Shown piece after piece: positions 35,280 through 48,521 of a stretch of 64,000 nt of DNA (position 1 is its first letter; each line of letters opens with the position of its first letter). This DNA comes from Mucidula mucida (taxonomy: Eukaryota > Basidiomycota > Agaricomycetes > Agaricales > Physalacriaceae). The stretch lies in contig JADNYV010000036.1 in assembly GCA_015501055.1 (NCBI GenBank), forward strand, positions 62,001 through 126,000, in the 5' to 3' direction. Below the pieces are notes generated by a model. The model saw only the letters and a program-made list of their open reading frames with translations. It was not told the origin of the DNA and did not search any database. A program made the translations under genes and the position numbers.

Positions 35280-36990
35280 TCATCGAAGGTCGTGAGTGGT
35301 AGAGCCATAATATAATGCGAGGGTATCGTTTAAGGGTGGTACGTGTTCTGAGGCGGAACTTGCATAGCTGCGTTGTTCAGGACCTCGAAACCCGACATCA
35401 TATGATGCATTCTTTTCCTGGGCGGGGGCAGACCCGTAATATCCTGTGAAGAACAACAGTTAGAATCATCGTTTTGATCACGGAAGATTATGCACGTGTA
35501 CTTCGTACTGGCCATCTACTAGAAGTCGTTCAGACTGAATCTGACGGCCGATACCGAGGGAAAAGGTAGCCCACCTTGTTGAAGTGGTGTAGAACTCTCC
35601 CATGTACGCGAATGTTTACGACTTAGAGATCGGCCAGTAGGATCCTGCAAGGGTACCGGGTCAGCGCCAGGAACGAGGAACGATACAGGCTTCCTACCTC
35701 TAACTGAGGTAAGGTCTCGGTCACGTATACTGGCTGTCCGTCACCAGCATCTGCCCAATCTAACGTTTTAGTATTCGCCCGCGATACAGCCTATTTCATA
35801 ATCAGTCCATGTCAAACGAGTTGATATGTGGCGCACCTCTGCATGATATCTCTGGTTATCGTCCAGGGACAGGGAGGAATGCCTGGATCGCTGGTCGACT
35901 GGCAAAAACGGAAGCATCAGTATGAATAAAAGCAATGGAAATCCGATTCGGCACTTACCACCGGCCAGGACCCCTTGGTTGAGGGCAAGGAGAGCAGACA
36001 CTAGAGCAAGACATTAGACTATGAAACACGACACATAACGCGTTCCTCACTGATATCATCTCGTCGCTTCTCGGCGGACAACACAGATTGTCGTGCCTGC
36101 CTCTCATTGTCCAGACATGCCGTGTAGCGTAGAAATGCGTCTTGTGTGTCTTTTTGGGCCCTTGCCAGGGCTGACCGGGAGACTTGTAGGGCTTGCTCTG
36201 GGCGTCATCAATTAGATCAAACTTAGGACTGACGAAAGTGAACGTACTCGATGTGGTGGCTTCCTGGGCCAATGTAGCGGGGTCACGGAGGGAAGGGGAA
36301 TGAGAATTTCGTGAGGACTGGAGAAAATTACTGGAGGCATCAGAAACATCTGGAGTAGCGGTAAGGGACATTAAACCGGGGAGAGGTGGTTGGCTTACCG
36401 ACACCTGCCGTCCGCATTTTATGGTCGCCGTAACCTTGGTCAGACATATCTGGTGACCCTGAATCGACGGAGTGATCATCGCGAATTGTGTACCCAGACT
36501 CTCCCATCGAGTTGCGAAGCCGCGGATTATGGGGGATCCCGGCGGCTTGTCGCTCGATGAATTTCCGCATGAAAGTGAGCTCGACGTCGTCCGGCATAAT
36601 GTATGGGGGTCCTTGGATGTCACCTTTCTGCATTAGCAGCTCCAGGTGCGACATAGTCTTATCCTTGAGCTGCTGAAGCCATTCGTGTAATTCCATATGG
36701 TCCTGGTCGGCGCGAGCGTCATAATCCTGTCGCCTCCGCGCCTTACGCCAGTACGTCTTCGTCATCTTCAACGCGCGATTCACCTCGTTATCCAGAGTCC
36801 TATACCAATCGCTTGCTTGGCGGTTCAGGCGTACCGCCAAAACACCCGGTTGGACGCGTAGCTGGAGAATACAGCGGCCGTCGCGATCAGGAGGACCAAG
36901 GACGCCCTTTTGCCCCTGGTTTCCTCTGGTAGCCCCCCGGGACACATTCCCCAGCTCTGGCCATGGCAGGTCGTCGGCAGTAGTAGCCAT
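35280..36990 (-). CDS. Hypothetical coiled-coil protein, eight exons
   Basis: Exons 36990-36399, 36349-36248, 36197-36051, 36000-35959, 35898-35837, 35790-35698, 35644-35575 and 35443-35280 join in phase to 423 residues. The N-terminal 200 residues are charged, with a conserved-looking aromatic stretch (DWYRTLDNEVNRALKMTKTY) and long helices (KKSYW to RKFIERQAAG). A coiled-coil follows (LQVSRSALARAQKDTQDAFL, then RQARQSVLSAEKRRDDI), and a Ser/Tyr-rich tail. I do not recognise a family. Intron 7 (131 nt) is longer than the rest; splitting it into two creates a stop, so I kept it whole. The protein could be a scaffold or adaptor, but that is only a guess from composition. Confidence 0.7.
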
Positions 36991-38521
36991 AATTAAGGTC
37001 GAGGCGTGAAATGAAATAAAGGATTGACGCGGAGACGAAAGGGTATCAAGACAGCAAGGATGCCAAGATGCAGATGGACCGGGCAGAATTCGAAGACGAT
37101 AGACAGACAACTTGCCAACTTATATGGCCGGGATCAGTGTCGTAGTGATGATGGAGGTTGATTCTTGATGGCACTCGCGGACAGCACTGCCAGAACAGAT
37201 TGATGCGACCTCGTGAAGCCGGAGCTTTCGTCACTGACAACCTTGGATACGACGGGTCAAGACCTCCGGGCGAGAATCTATATGAGGGTTGCTGATTGAA
37301 CCAAACCGTAACGTTCACACGAGTGACGGCGTCCTTTTATGTCCACGTTGATCAACAGTTTTGTATCTTGACGTTATAAATCTCTTACATTTGGTTACTC
37401 GGAGTAACAGAAAATACCGTTATGGAGATATCGGATCAGGCAACATTCTTGAAGGAGATTACGGCTGCTAACCGTCCGCACCAACAATGGGGGTGGGCAA
37501 TGCTGCGACCTTCCCGAGCTTGCCACTATTTGGCTTACCTGGGCCCTCTCTGCTACCTCCACCACCACGATGGCACACCTCCCTCCTGGCTTCCTCACCT
37601 CAATTTTGATGGTTCTGTAGATTCTGATGTAGTATGATATAATATCTAAGTCATTTGGCCGGACAGATTTCGAAAATTTTGAGTGGAAGGCAGTGAACCC
37701 GATAAGTATACATGCTTAAACTTCGAATTTGGGAAATTCCCCCGGCCAAAATCCTTCATTATATGCCTGAAATACATCCCCAATTTTTTGAGCTGGTCAG
37801 TCGACGCGTCGAAGCGCGAGCTGTCGTCGACGATGGAGTAACATTTTGTGTGACGAATGTGTGACAGTTCGCGTTACTTGTGGCACGATCTGACCGAAAA
37901 ACAACGTCGCGGGTCAGTTTGGCAGGTTTCACAGTGGAATAATTGACCAAAATGTTAAATACAGATCATGGATACAAAACGGGACTCTAAGTCGCATACT
38001 ACAAGCTTTCTCGGCCTGCAAAAGGAGAAAAGAACACCTTCTCGTTCTAGCGCTCAGAAAGCACAGTTTGCAGCCGTGCAAGCCAAGCGTGAGTCTTCCA
38101 ATGTCCCGGATGATGAGGTCGACGACGACGATGTGGAAATGAGAGAACCTATCCCACAAGCATTATAATCAGCCTGATAGATACTCATATTCGGAATATT
38201 CCCTACATTTTTTACTTCTAGAGCATTACCTACATACATAACACTAATCCATACTAATCCAGTCAAGAAATCGAGATGCAAGACTTAAAACGAAGTGGAA
38301 ATGAAGCAAGAAGTTGTTTGACACTAGCTGTGCCATGTTTCGCGCTCTCGATCAGCTTAGTAAGCGCACAGGCACACCCCCCCGATTGCCCACCCCCACC
38401 AACAAGGTCCCCACAGTTAGCGAACATCGACTCTTTGGGTAAGGTCGAATTGAGAGAGAAACACCCCCAGGATCCCAATCGATTTGCCATTTTCTTCAAA
38501 TTGCCTGCATTCTTTCCAACA
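36991..38521. other. Spacer with a weak short frame and a small inverted repeat
   Basis: At 37968-38168 a frame of 66 codons (MDTKRDSKSHTTSFLGLQKE and onward, acidic end) follows an acceptor-like AATACAG and could be a last exon, but I cannot link a convincing upstream exon. At 37654-37750 imperfect inverted repeats begin TTTGGCCGG on both strands, possibly a relic MITE. Confidence 0.35.
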
Positions 38522-40894
38522 TCACGCAGCAAAGTTGACACCTTGTGCTAATGGTGCCTCATTCGAGAAGTTGACTGTCAATGAACGAATATCAGACGAG
38601 CAAGTCGCGTTTCAAGACGAGTTGATGCGTACTCGTGCATGCGCTCCAGCGTACGTATTGCTTCCAAGCATCACCACCCGACTCACGACCCCTAGATTGA
38701 ATAAATCAGTAAACTGCACGAATCCCATACATCTGAACGTACCAGCCCGTGCTCTATAGACAGGAATTAGGAGATGAAAAGAACAGCTCAATTGAGAAAT
38801 GAATCATACCTTGTTTCCACCAAAAGCAGCACCAATTTCTGCGCCGCTCGTACCCACGTTAACCTAGAGAATAATCAATGCAAGAAACTCATCACGCGCG
38901 ACGCAGAATTACATTGACTATGCCCGCATCCGATCCATTTGGCCCAATCCAACGACCAACATTACGGAGGTCGCGTGTCCAGAGACTACTGGAGAGGCCC
39001 TAGCCATATGATGATTAGCTAGCCGCATCGTGGAATATTTGGTGCATCTTACTTGAGGTACGGCGTTATTCCATTCGATCGCTTGGTCCAGTTCATCAAA
39101 AATAGCAACATTAAGAATCGGTGCAAAAGTCTCCGTTGACCATATCTTATCCCTCATGTCCACGGATTTTGGTATCGAGACCGTAGGCTCTACGAAGTTG
39201 CCAGAGGCCAGAGGCGACTGCGTGCAAACGCCGCCACCGATCACGATGTCAGCACCGATTGACCGAAGATGTTCTACCGTATTGCTGTAGTTGTGTACAG
39301 CGTTCTTTGTATGCAAAGGGCCGATCAGGGTGCTATCCACGAGCGGGTCCCCTGGACTGACAGCCTTGTACAGCTTCGTTAAACGTTGAATGAACTCGTC
39401 GGCTACACCGCGCTGTAGGTATAGTCGGCGAGTGGACGTGCAGCGTTGACCTGCGGTCCCGACGGCTCCAAAAAAGACCGAGGGGACCGCCATAGCAAGG
39501 TCAGCATCAGCCATTACGACAGAAGCTGGATCGAAATGAGAAAGTGTGGCTGGACTGCGATCAGGTATGACATGTACCGTTGTTGCCACCCAATTCCAAG
39601 ATTGTCTTGCCAAAGCGAGCACTAACGTTCTGCCCTACGATACGGCCAACCTGTTCACTGCCAGTAAACGAGACTGCCTTTGTTGAGTGTTGAGCAGGTG
39701 GAAACGGGATCTAGGCGTACTGAGTTCGATGCTTGGGCTTTCCACAAGGGAGACGCCGACGGCTTTTCCACCGGTCGTGAGTCCAGCGACGGCGCCATCG
39801 ATGCCATTGTTTTCCAAAACTTGACTAACAATCCTCGTAATTGCGATGGCACACAAAGGCGTAGTCGGTGAAGGTTTCCAAAGCGTAGCATTACCAGCTG
39901 CTAGCGAAAGCGAGAGATTCCTGGAAGAGTGTATCAGAAAACGAGCTCCTTGCAATGCATAGGAAGGCTGACCAGCCGTAAACAGCCACCGGGAAATTGA
40001 AGGCGGTCAAAACTCCAACCACACCCAAAGGGTTTGGTACTGCAGACCGGATGAGTGACAAGCAACTTTCCGGTATAATCTCAACAACCTTCCAAAATAG
40101 AATGACCTACGCGCTCAGAAGCGACAACCCGGCCATTCATCATTCTAGAAAGACCCACAGCATAGTCACACTATTAGACATGTTATTGAATAATGAAACG
40201 CGGACAGCAAGACCCCCTTACGATATCAATAAATTCTTGGACCTCCCCAACGCCTTCTGTCTTGATCTTTCCCATCTCTAGGGACACCAAAGCCCCGAGA
40301 GCTTCACGCTGGGAAAATAGTACTAAGCATAAGTGCGCGGGAAGGATTCATTGTGGGATGATGTTCCCACCTTGGCTGCCAGGGCCTCGCGAATCTGCCG
40401 AAGGATCTCTCCTCGACGAGGAGCAGGAACGTCTGAAAAAGAGCTCAAATGAGAACAAGGACCTGTCAAAAGATGGGTACGCGCTTCGAAATGACTTGTA
40501 TGCCTCGCGGCTCTTGAAGATGCTTTGTTGGACCTCCTCTGGGGACGCCTACATATGGTTAGCCTTTTGATACGCAATAAAGACGCGGAGACTTACCGTC
40601 TTGATACGCGCGAGGACCTCGCCCGTTGTCGGGCACACGGACGTCATGACTTCACCTGACCCTTTCCATTCCCCATCATAGACACCGTACAGTTCAGCGC
40701 CATCTTCAAGACCCAAGGACTGCAATATTCCCGACGCTCGCGTCGACAGCGCGCGCGTCTTTCCAGAACGACAAGTAGAGAGGACCCCATAATTAGTCGG
40801 ACGGACCTATTAGTCGAATCCATCAGCCATGTATATGGGTTATTGTCGGGGCACCTACGCCCGCGACCAGTAGCCTGCGAGATGCCAAACTCAT
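38522..40894 (-). CDS. ALDH7A1: Alpha-aminoadipic semialdehyde dehydrogenase (antiquitin, ALDH7-type), mitochondrial
   Basis: Fifteen exons from 40894 to 38522 give 546 residues. The N-terminus [12 protein letters not shown] is a mitochondrial presequence. Family blocks in order: [41 protein letters not shown] (here [14 protein letters not shown]), [28 protein letters not shown] (general base Glu), [16 protein letters not shown] (catalytic Cys), [37 protein letters not shown] and APLAQGVNF. It oxidises aminoadipic semialdehyde in lysine catabolism and protects against osmotic and aldehyde stress. Two oddities: exon 13 (38753-38743) is only 11 nt, and intron 3 needs a GC donor (A|GCGCGT at 40484) to give the family's exact spacing AYKSFRNVPAPRRG; the GT donor three bases on shifts the frame. 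Confidence 0.88.
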
Positions 40895-41864
40895 GCTACG
40901 CCGAAATTTGGAAATGCCAGAATAATACTAGGTCGGGCAACAGTGGTCGTGGAGGAAAGAGAAGACGGTCCGGATTCGGATCGGACCAGAGCGTCGATTA
41001 CCATCACGAGGCGCGACCTCGTCGGATTTTCCCCGCACACAGTGATCCACAACGTACTTTTGGTTGACATCGAATACATAGCGAGCTTGAACAGAACCTA
41101 CAACTGTTGAGCTGCCCAGGATCCTCGTTCTTAGAAGTTGAGAAGTGGCAGAATACTGCCTCCGCTGGCAGTCCAGTCTTCTCCCTCCCCTTTCGACCAT
41201 AAAGTTCACATCAACGGAGGATGTGTACCTGTCCGTCACGGAGGCGCATCATACGCATCAGTGAATGTATTCACTTCAGATCTAATCTGATGGTTCGCTC
41301 CATATATCCTCTCGCCGATGAACCTCAATGAACTGAACCAAATCGCGGAACTGGTAAGGGCAGTATTTGGAAAACAGCCACCGTTTTTCATGATCAGAAG
41401 CTTCTTTGTTCAGATTGCTGCGCTCTTTACAGCCGAGGCCCGCAAAATTTAATATTGATATGCCGCTTGGCCCCTGCACTCGTCAGTATTGAAGATTTCG
41501 ACTGATAATCGGAAGATGTCCCTCAAATCGACACGAAGTATGAAATAGAGATAGCGGTACACACCGAATATTAGAAATTTCACGTTCACTTCGTCCGATG
41601 ATAAATCACAGCTTAACCAGACGCCACAAAACTGTAGCGTCGAGGAGAATGGTTGTGGCGCAAGACACAGTAAAGTTTGTCATTACATTCGCTGCCATCC
41701 AAAGCTCCACGGCTATGTGGTATTTTCTGCCCTTCATCAGTATACTGACTGAGAAATGTCAAAATCAAAGAGAAATCTGCCATTACACCATAGCCATAAG
41801 AAAGATGAAGGATGTCGTGTTATTTGTCAAATAACAGTCGCCGTACAGACCCACTTGACATGTG
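40895..41864. other. No supported gene
   Basis: Upstream of the dehydrogenase gene and downstream of JIP5. Short frames only. Confidence 0.5.
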
Positions 41865-43483
41865 TCAGAGCTCGTCAAAGAACTGGCCATCTACATCCAC
41901 CGTGTTCTTTCCCTTTTTGCGTTTCACGGCGAGAGGATTCTTCTCTGGTTTTTGCTTCCTCTTCTTCGCAATGGGCTCTGGCTCTGGCGAATCGGAGTCA
42001 CCGTCATCCGACGAGGATTTCACGCTGGCAACTTGGGCAGAGACATCCTCTTCCTCGTCTCTATCCGATTCGTCTGATTCGGCGGACACATCCTGTGGTA
42101 TCGTCCCAGATGACTCGGCATCGGTTTCCTCGACATTTACCCGCCCCGGTCGAAAGAAATGTCGAAGATTGGTCAACTTGAGAGTTTCATCGTGCCCAAC
42201 GCTGCCAACCCACCAGTGGCCGTCGCGATCCTGTTCCTCGTCTTCATCGTCCTCCTCAGCGTCGCCTTCCTTTCCGGCAGACGGTGAAGATTCCCCGACG
42301 TCGTCTAGTGTCAGGCACGATATGCCTTCCCCTACTACAACCTTTTCTATTGGCCACTCCCCATGATCAGCCACGACGCCCAAGAGCTTCGTGGGGAAGA
42401 CCTGGACGGCACGTACAATTCCATCCGATGACCCTGTGAGTAACGTACTCGACACATCGACATCTGGTAGGGACTCCGGTATGTTGCACATCGTATCCAC
42501 TGATTGAGGGTGTCTTGCCCAACACACGTAAGTCAACGTCGGCGGGGGAAGTGGGGAAACGCGATTTACCCTGGCACACGATCGACGCAATCCCCCCAGC
42601 CGCTACTTCTATTGAAAATAGATAATACGCCCGTTTGCATCCCGACTACGGCTTTGCTTGACCTGGGGAAATCAGTCGCCGGCAGTTGATTGCATGCGGA
42701 ATTAAGCGCACCCTTTGATCGGTGCAATGCACAATAATTCGTCTTCTTGGTCCTCCGAATGTGCAAAGGGTTCCGGTTTCTTGGAACGGACGTCCATGAC
42801 GGACAGGGTACCATCACCACTAAACAGGAAGTCAGGAATCGACTAAGTCCAGAGTGGACTCCACAAACCTGGTAGCAACCAGCTGTTTCTTATCATCGAG
42901 CCAGAGAAAATCCGTGATATAGTCAAAGTGTTGCGTGTGTTTGCGGATGGATTCTTTTTTCCGCGGGTCCCAAAGCTGTATTCAACGGAAAAGGTTAGAC
43001 GCGTAACACTTGTCATGGGAATTGAAGACCTTAATTACGCCGTCGTCATCACCCGTAGATAACAGCCACGGCGTCAAGTGCTTGACACGATTGATGGGGG
43101 AGCTAAAACCAATGTCAGAGATTGAAAGACGCGATGAGGGCCACACACACTCGTGAGCTTTGGTCCGACTTTGGATAACCTTGCCAGTTAACGTGTCGAG
43201 GGTGCTGAGGTTCACCTGAGATAACAACGCGACAAGGACGAATATGAACGTACTGTAAAGCTTTGCCCTTCCCCACAACGTAAAGATTAGAGCCGTCCTC
43301 GTTTAGGGAGAGTCCTCGACAGGAACGCTGGGAAACAGACACAGAGAATGATTCCTTGTAACGGCCGCTATGATCATAGGATATGGCCTTGACCTGACCG
43401 GACATGAGGCATGTATATGCAGTACAATGTGTTGGGTGGAAGGCGAGGTCGAAGACCTGCGCGCCCATGGGTACGTCCGTCAT
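41865..43483 (-). CDS. JIP5: WD-repeat nucleolar protein JIP5 (WDR55)
   Basis: About seven exons from ATG 43483 to stop 41865. The start MTDVPMGAQVFDLAFHPTH is the family N-terminus. WD-like blades follow: VKAISYDHSGR, LNEDGSNLYVVGKGKAL, then TLDTLTGKVIQSRTKAHDSP, STGDDDGVIKLWDPRKK, TSGDGTLSVMDVRSKK, GMQTGVLSIFN and STLLTGSSDGIVRAV. The C-terminus is acidic and then Lys-rich (KKRKQKPEKNP, VKRKKGKN), a nuclear/nucleolar signal, and it ends VDVDGQFFDEL. JIP5 acts in ribosome biogenesis in the nucleolus. For exon 2 I chose the acceptor in CCTCAG at 43205, because the one 11 nt earlier puts a TGA in frame. Confidence 0.88.
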
Positions 43484-45157
43484 GATGGACGGTTTAGCTA
43501 AGAAGTCAATGAGAAATTGGGCGCTATGTGAGAATCTGTATACATTTGGTTATAGCAGCGCGTCAGAATTCGTCTTGGTTGTGGGTGCTTATGGGAGTTT
43601 TTGTTAAGAGTGATCGGTTACGTAAGCGAGGAACCTTCCCTTCCTCCCTCAATCCTCCCTCCCCCGCATCGTGTTCATATGGGAATGTTCGACTTACTCG
43701 AACAGGACTTGTTGCCAAGGCCTCAAACGACTTTTGATCGCGTCCTTAAAAACACTACCGGATCGTCCAGCTAACAATCAACAGCTCCGACGAAGGCTTG
43801 GGTGCAACCCTATTTTGTATCGCCTCCTCACGAGGACTGCAACGATCCTCCTCGCCATGGAATGAATTTCAATGAACTCTCATGTACCCACACAGACCCA
43901 CATTCCCACAGTCATTTACCGCGAGACCGTTTTACTGCATGTTTCGGCGACTTTCTGTGCTAGTACATTCCTAAGGTCCCAGACTTGCCTCACGCGTCTT
44001 GCCTGTCTATCAGGATGGCCGGCATTCTTCTACCCGTACATTCGCAATCTATGTGGACGGTGGCGAAATACCTTGAGAACGCGCGCATTTCCCGTATTTC
44101 GGTTCCTCGTCCTTCTTCAGCGTCTGTCGTGTGATGTTCAGGTTGTCAAGTTCCGTGTATTTTTCTTCTCTATTAGGGTATGTCAACGCGTGCGTACTCT
44201 CATCTGCTCTCATGGTAATTGATCTACCTGCGGCTTTCACACAACTGCTATCACCGCCTTCAACGGGTGCAGTCTGACAATCAAGACTAAGGATTGCAGT
44301 TTTCTCGCTTATGGACTCTAGCTGAACCCACTTGCTATTGATGTGAGTTTCTACCTTTTCTTGCTTTGTGGACGATATTTGGTATGCTTCCAATATCCTG
44401 TACGTCGGGCGATGCACAAACCTAGTGTGTAGCGGAACATCATTTCCCTCAGGGCGACCGACTCTTGAAAAGAAGCGCGCTATTGTTCGCAACCGGTCTA
44501 CTCCGGTAGGGTTGAATCATGCGTACTAACTGCGTCTCACGCTTTGCGATTGCCAGGAAAAATAATCTCAAGTGACTGCGCCCGTTGGAATCTAGAGGGG
44601 AAGACCAAGCCAGCCGTATATCATCGTGCCCTGCCCGCAGCAGACATGCTGTAAGTGATACTCTCTAATCCTTAGCAACAAAGTCAAACAATTTTACTTG
44701 GAAACAATTGAATCTTAGCCTGCCAATCACAATAGGACCTTTAGAATGTCTTTGTGTCTGATTTGATTGTCTGCCCAGTGCCATTCACTGATTTAGCGCG
44801 GGTCTGGTATACGCGTACTGCTACTGCTTAGTATAAAAAAGATGGGGAGGTTCAGGCCTGAACGGGGCCGCAAGGCTTCTTTGACGTTCATAAAGGATAG
44901 AATTTCATCATCCATGCCCATTGCCACGAGAAGACATGTGTTCCGCGCAGCAGTATGCGGTGCCCTGAAGTCGAGTGCCATTTTAGGGTAGGGCGTTACG
45001 TACGTAGTGCTTAGGAACGAGATAAGATTAGGAATTCGGTCTCCATTTTTCTTTAGGTGCATTAGATGCTCCTGACCACCACCATCATCATCAAATCTCG
45101 CGTCTAACATATCTATTCTGACGAATACTCTCCGACTTTTGGATTCGAGCTTTGTAT
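43484..45157. other. No supported gene
   Basis: Minus frames at 44049-44492 (147 codons) and 44793-45212 (139 codons) have no recognisable domain; the second overlaps the start of the transcription factor. I call neither. Confidence 0.4.
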
Positions 45158-48100
45158 ATGTCTGCGTACCACCCATACAAACATGGCGAATCATCAACAC
45201 CAGGACCGGCATCGAACACCTCTGAGGATGGCGGACCTGCCATTGTCGTCAGTCGGACGCACGTGAAGGCTACCAAACGCATAAGGTGCGTTTCCTGGCT
45301 CTGTCCGCGTCATTATCCAACTGAGAACTGTCAAAGAGGAGAGATTGCATGCGCCGAATGTCGCCGATTAAAAATCCGTTGCGACAAAATGGTGCCGTGC
45401 TCGACGTGTATAAAACGCGGGTGCGGTTCCCTTTGTCCGAATGGTGCGTTTTTTTTGCTTTCAGCGGCGTAGCGCGCGCACTGACAACTGCGCAGGGACT
45501 GTGCCGCCCGGACAAGGTAGCCGGTACGCGCTAGTCTCCCTCCTTCTTTGAATGGAAAATTTGACATTGTCAAGTGTTTAGTTTCGTGCTCGCCGCGACA
45601 GAACATCTAGAAGGGACTCTGCAGAAGCTGGAGGCCCGCATGCACTCTTTAGAAGATGCCCTAGCCATCACATACGCGGCCAGTTCAAAAGAAACACATC
45701 CTTTACTCGTCAAGTGCAAGAACGAGGATGCCGAGGAGGACTCGCCCCGGCTACCACCGCCAGATTTGCAAGAATCGGAGGAAGTCCCCACCCCTTCCGC
45801 CAAACACACCCTGACCGACTCCTTGGGTGTCCTGCATATCGACGAGGATGGCGGATCAAGATTTTTTGGGCCATCAGCCGGATCAGAGGTCAGTAATTTA
45901 CGTCTACTCTGTGCACCGACGAGTTTCTCATTGGTTCATGTATAGATTCTACTAAATGTAAGCGAGTACCCTCCACATCAGCGACTTACTGAAGAACGAT
46001 AGCAAACCCCAGCTGGACCGCGTTCGACAGCAGAGTTCGACACTTCGTATCTTCCTGCCGAAATCAACATGTGCTGTCGCTCTTTTCCCTTCACACCGCA
46101 GAATATACCTGTCCACAGCGTGCAGACTTCTATCGAGAGCTTGCTCCCATCAATCCAGCGCGCTTTTCAACTCGTGGATACCATGTTGGAGCATCTGTCA
46201 TGGATGTTTCAAATTGTGTCTAGACAGGAAATGCGGCAGCTCATCAACATCATCTATCGTGATAAGGACGTTGACTATGGCCCTCATGATCTCGCTCTCA
46301 TGCTCATAGTAATAAGCGTCGGCGCAATGGTCGATCTAAACCTCCCGCCATACAACACGGAGGCACAACACTACTACAAGTTGGCTCAGGCCGCGCTTGC
46401 CCTCCAGCCGATACTAATGGAGGAGTCCTTCGTGTCTGTCAAGGTAATCTCCTGTCAGAATGATAGAAACTAGAACTAATTTCAACTGCTCTTAGGTCCT
46501 CCACTTCATGAGCGTATACAACGGCTTGAGCGGTAAAGAGGAAAATTTAGAAACTTCGTTCGCACTCCTCAGCCTAGCCTCTCAAGTCGCCCTGAGAGTA
46601 AGGATATCCTTTGTTCAACAATGTTCGCATTACTGATAGTTCCTTTAGATTGGCTGCCGTCAGTCTGTTCTTTTGAAAGCTCCGATGTCTACTCACTTCA
46701 CTCCAGATGTCGATCCCACGATGTGGGGCTTCCAAGGCAAAGAGGCGTACGAGCGACGCGTTTATTTCTGGAATCTTGTTTCAGGCTCGTTATGGCAGGT
46801 ACATGCTCGCTCTGATATCCATCACCTAGATTTCTGATGCAGCCTTTACAGAGTTTAGTAACTGGAAGGCCGCCCATCATATTATCGTCGTTCATCGATT
46901 GCAAGATTCCGACGCCTGAAGAGGAACATGCGTTCCAACAAGGCGAGGTTCCTCTAGGTTGTACGTATGCAGAATTCCTCTTGGGCGCGCTATGGCTTAA
47001 CTCGGTTGGTCTAGTCGGGATTTGGGGGTTTCGGTTCTCGGAACTTTTACTCCAGGTTGTTCAAGCCACACTCTCTGCGAAGGCCCCGTCGCTGGAACAT
47101 GTACTTGAATTGGATAAAAAAGTTCGAGATTTCGGTCTGGCGAATCCGGCGAATCCGACCGTAGAGGACACCACGGCATTATCTATGCGCAATTTCGTTC
47201 GTTCACATTACAAAGAACTCAGTAAGGGCTCAATGTATATCGTTCTCCGATTCTTTCGCTCATGTCTGGGCACAGTGCTCTTGTACCTTCATAGGGCCTT
47301 CTTCACGCAAGGCATGACCGAATATCCCGCCGACCCCATGTCAAGTCCTTATGCCCACTCTGTCGTCACCGCATATCAGAGTGCCTGTCTCGTTCTCGAG
47401 GACACCCGCGTTCAGTATCTGAAAAAGCCGGCATTATGCGTTAGGATCTGGCGGATCTGGTCTCTGGCGTTTACCGCTGCGGTACGTCCTCCGGCATTCG
47501 AATCTTACATTACGCTGATACTCTTGTGACAGGTCGTCGTTGGGACTGTTGCCATAAGGGGCGCTCATCTGAATCTTCAACCTTTACCGCTGGAACAGTT
47601 CGAAACTGCATTTAGGGTATTCAAAAGCGCCGCTCAAATCAGTAGCAGGGCCGCCAGAGCTTTGGTAAGTTTCGCGGTTGTAGTTGTTTGTTTCGCCGTT
47701 AACGCCTCCCGAAGCCCGTCCTGGAGCCTATGCTTCAGAAGGCCCGAGCCATTGCGCGCGAGTTACAGATATTGCCCAACACCCGCGCCCCCATTAATGA
47801 CATGCCTATATTTGATTCCTCGGAGATAATGGTTCCTCAGAAGCCTTTCATTCTGCCCCCAGCGCCAGCACCACTCCCGAACAACGCCAATGTGACGCCG
47901 CCGTCCATGCTCCTAGGAGAATATACATCTGGCGCGAGTCAGCGCTTCCCGAATTATGCGCAGCCGCCACCGTTGCAATCTTCATCCCTCCTTCCACCAC
48001 TATCATCGTTTCACGCCACGGACCATCTGACGACGTTCGCTGACCTTTCCCATGGATGGGATGGCATGTTCCACGAAACGTCGGCTCCTTACCCATCCTC

Positions 48101-48239
48101 GATGTACGGTTCTACGCCCGCCCAAGCCACAAATGCTGTAAATATGAACATTATGGGAAACCAGATGTTGGACGATAGATGGCTATACTTTATGAATAAC
48201 TATGACATCTTGAGCGACCCCAGGCTGTCGACTTCATAG
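45158..48239 (+). CDS. Zn2Cys6 transcription factor with fungal_trans domain
   Basis: Thirteen exons by my count. Exon 1 (from ATG 45158) is polar and ends KRIR. The binuclear cluster is CAECRRLKIRCDKMVPCSTC and then IKRGCGSLC. A coiled-coil dimer helix follows (FVLAATEHLEGTLQKLEARM). The middle homology region (about 46000-47500) has LVDTMLEHLSWMF, MLIVISVGAMVDLNLP, the signature VDPTMWGFQGKEAYERRVYF, TGRPPIIL and AYQSACLVLEDTR. The Pro-rich tail ends at 48239 (YDILSDPRLSTS). It is a nuclear DNA-binding regulator of the Gal4/Xlnr class with an unknown target. Two exons are tiny: 45946-45957 (12 nt, ILLN) and 46649-46658 (10 nt). Both are required to keep the frame (GSE-ILLN-QTP and LRIGCHVDPTMW). 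Confidence 0.88.
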
Positions 48240-48521
48240 ACTGGCGCCCTGCTGACTTATTGCTTTCTGTACAGTATACCTGGGCCGAAACCAGACACTT
48301 GTTGTACCGTCGCCATACTATAATCACTGTAATCAATTAATCGTAATCTTTCTGAAGCTTCGTTTCGTGCGGGGGTATCAGATACAGTAATGTACATGCC
48401 AGGAAGGAACAAAATGGGCAAGAGAAGATGATAGTACTAGACCAAACGAAAAGGGAATTCAACACGGTAAATACGGACATAACGCGGGCGAGACATACGT
48501 GCAAAATAGACAGGGTCTACG
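48240..48521. other. Short spacer
   Basis: Convergent 3' flanks of the transcription factor and the cysteine-rich gene. Nothing else seen. Confidence 0.5.

Noticed and set aside
37712..38168. Two plus-strand frames that could be exons of one gene
   Set aside because: The joining intron would span several stops and other splice sites, the first part overlaps an inverted repeat, and no family is recognised.
44049..44492. Minus-strand open frame of 147 codons
   Set aside because: No recognisable domain, no splice partners, no signal peptide; base texture not clearly coding.
44793..45212. Minus-strand frame of 139 codons
   Set aside because: Antisense over the start of the Zn2Cys6 factor, no domain; likely a shadow.
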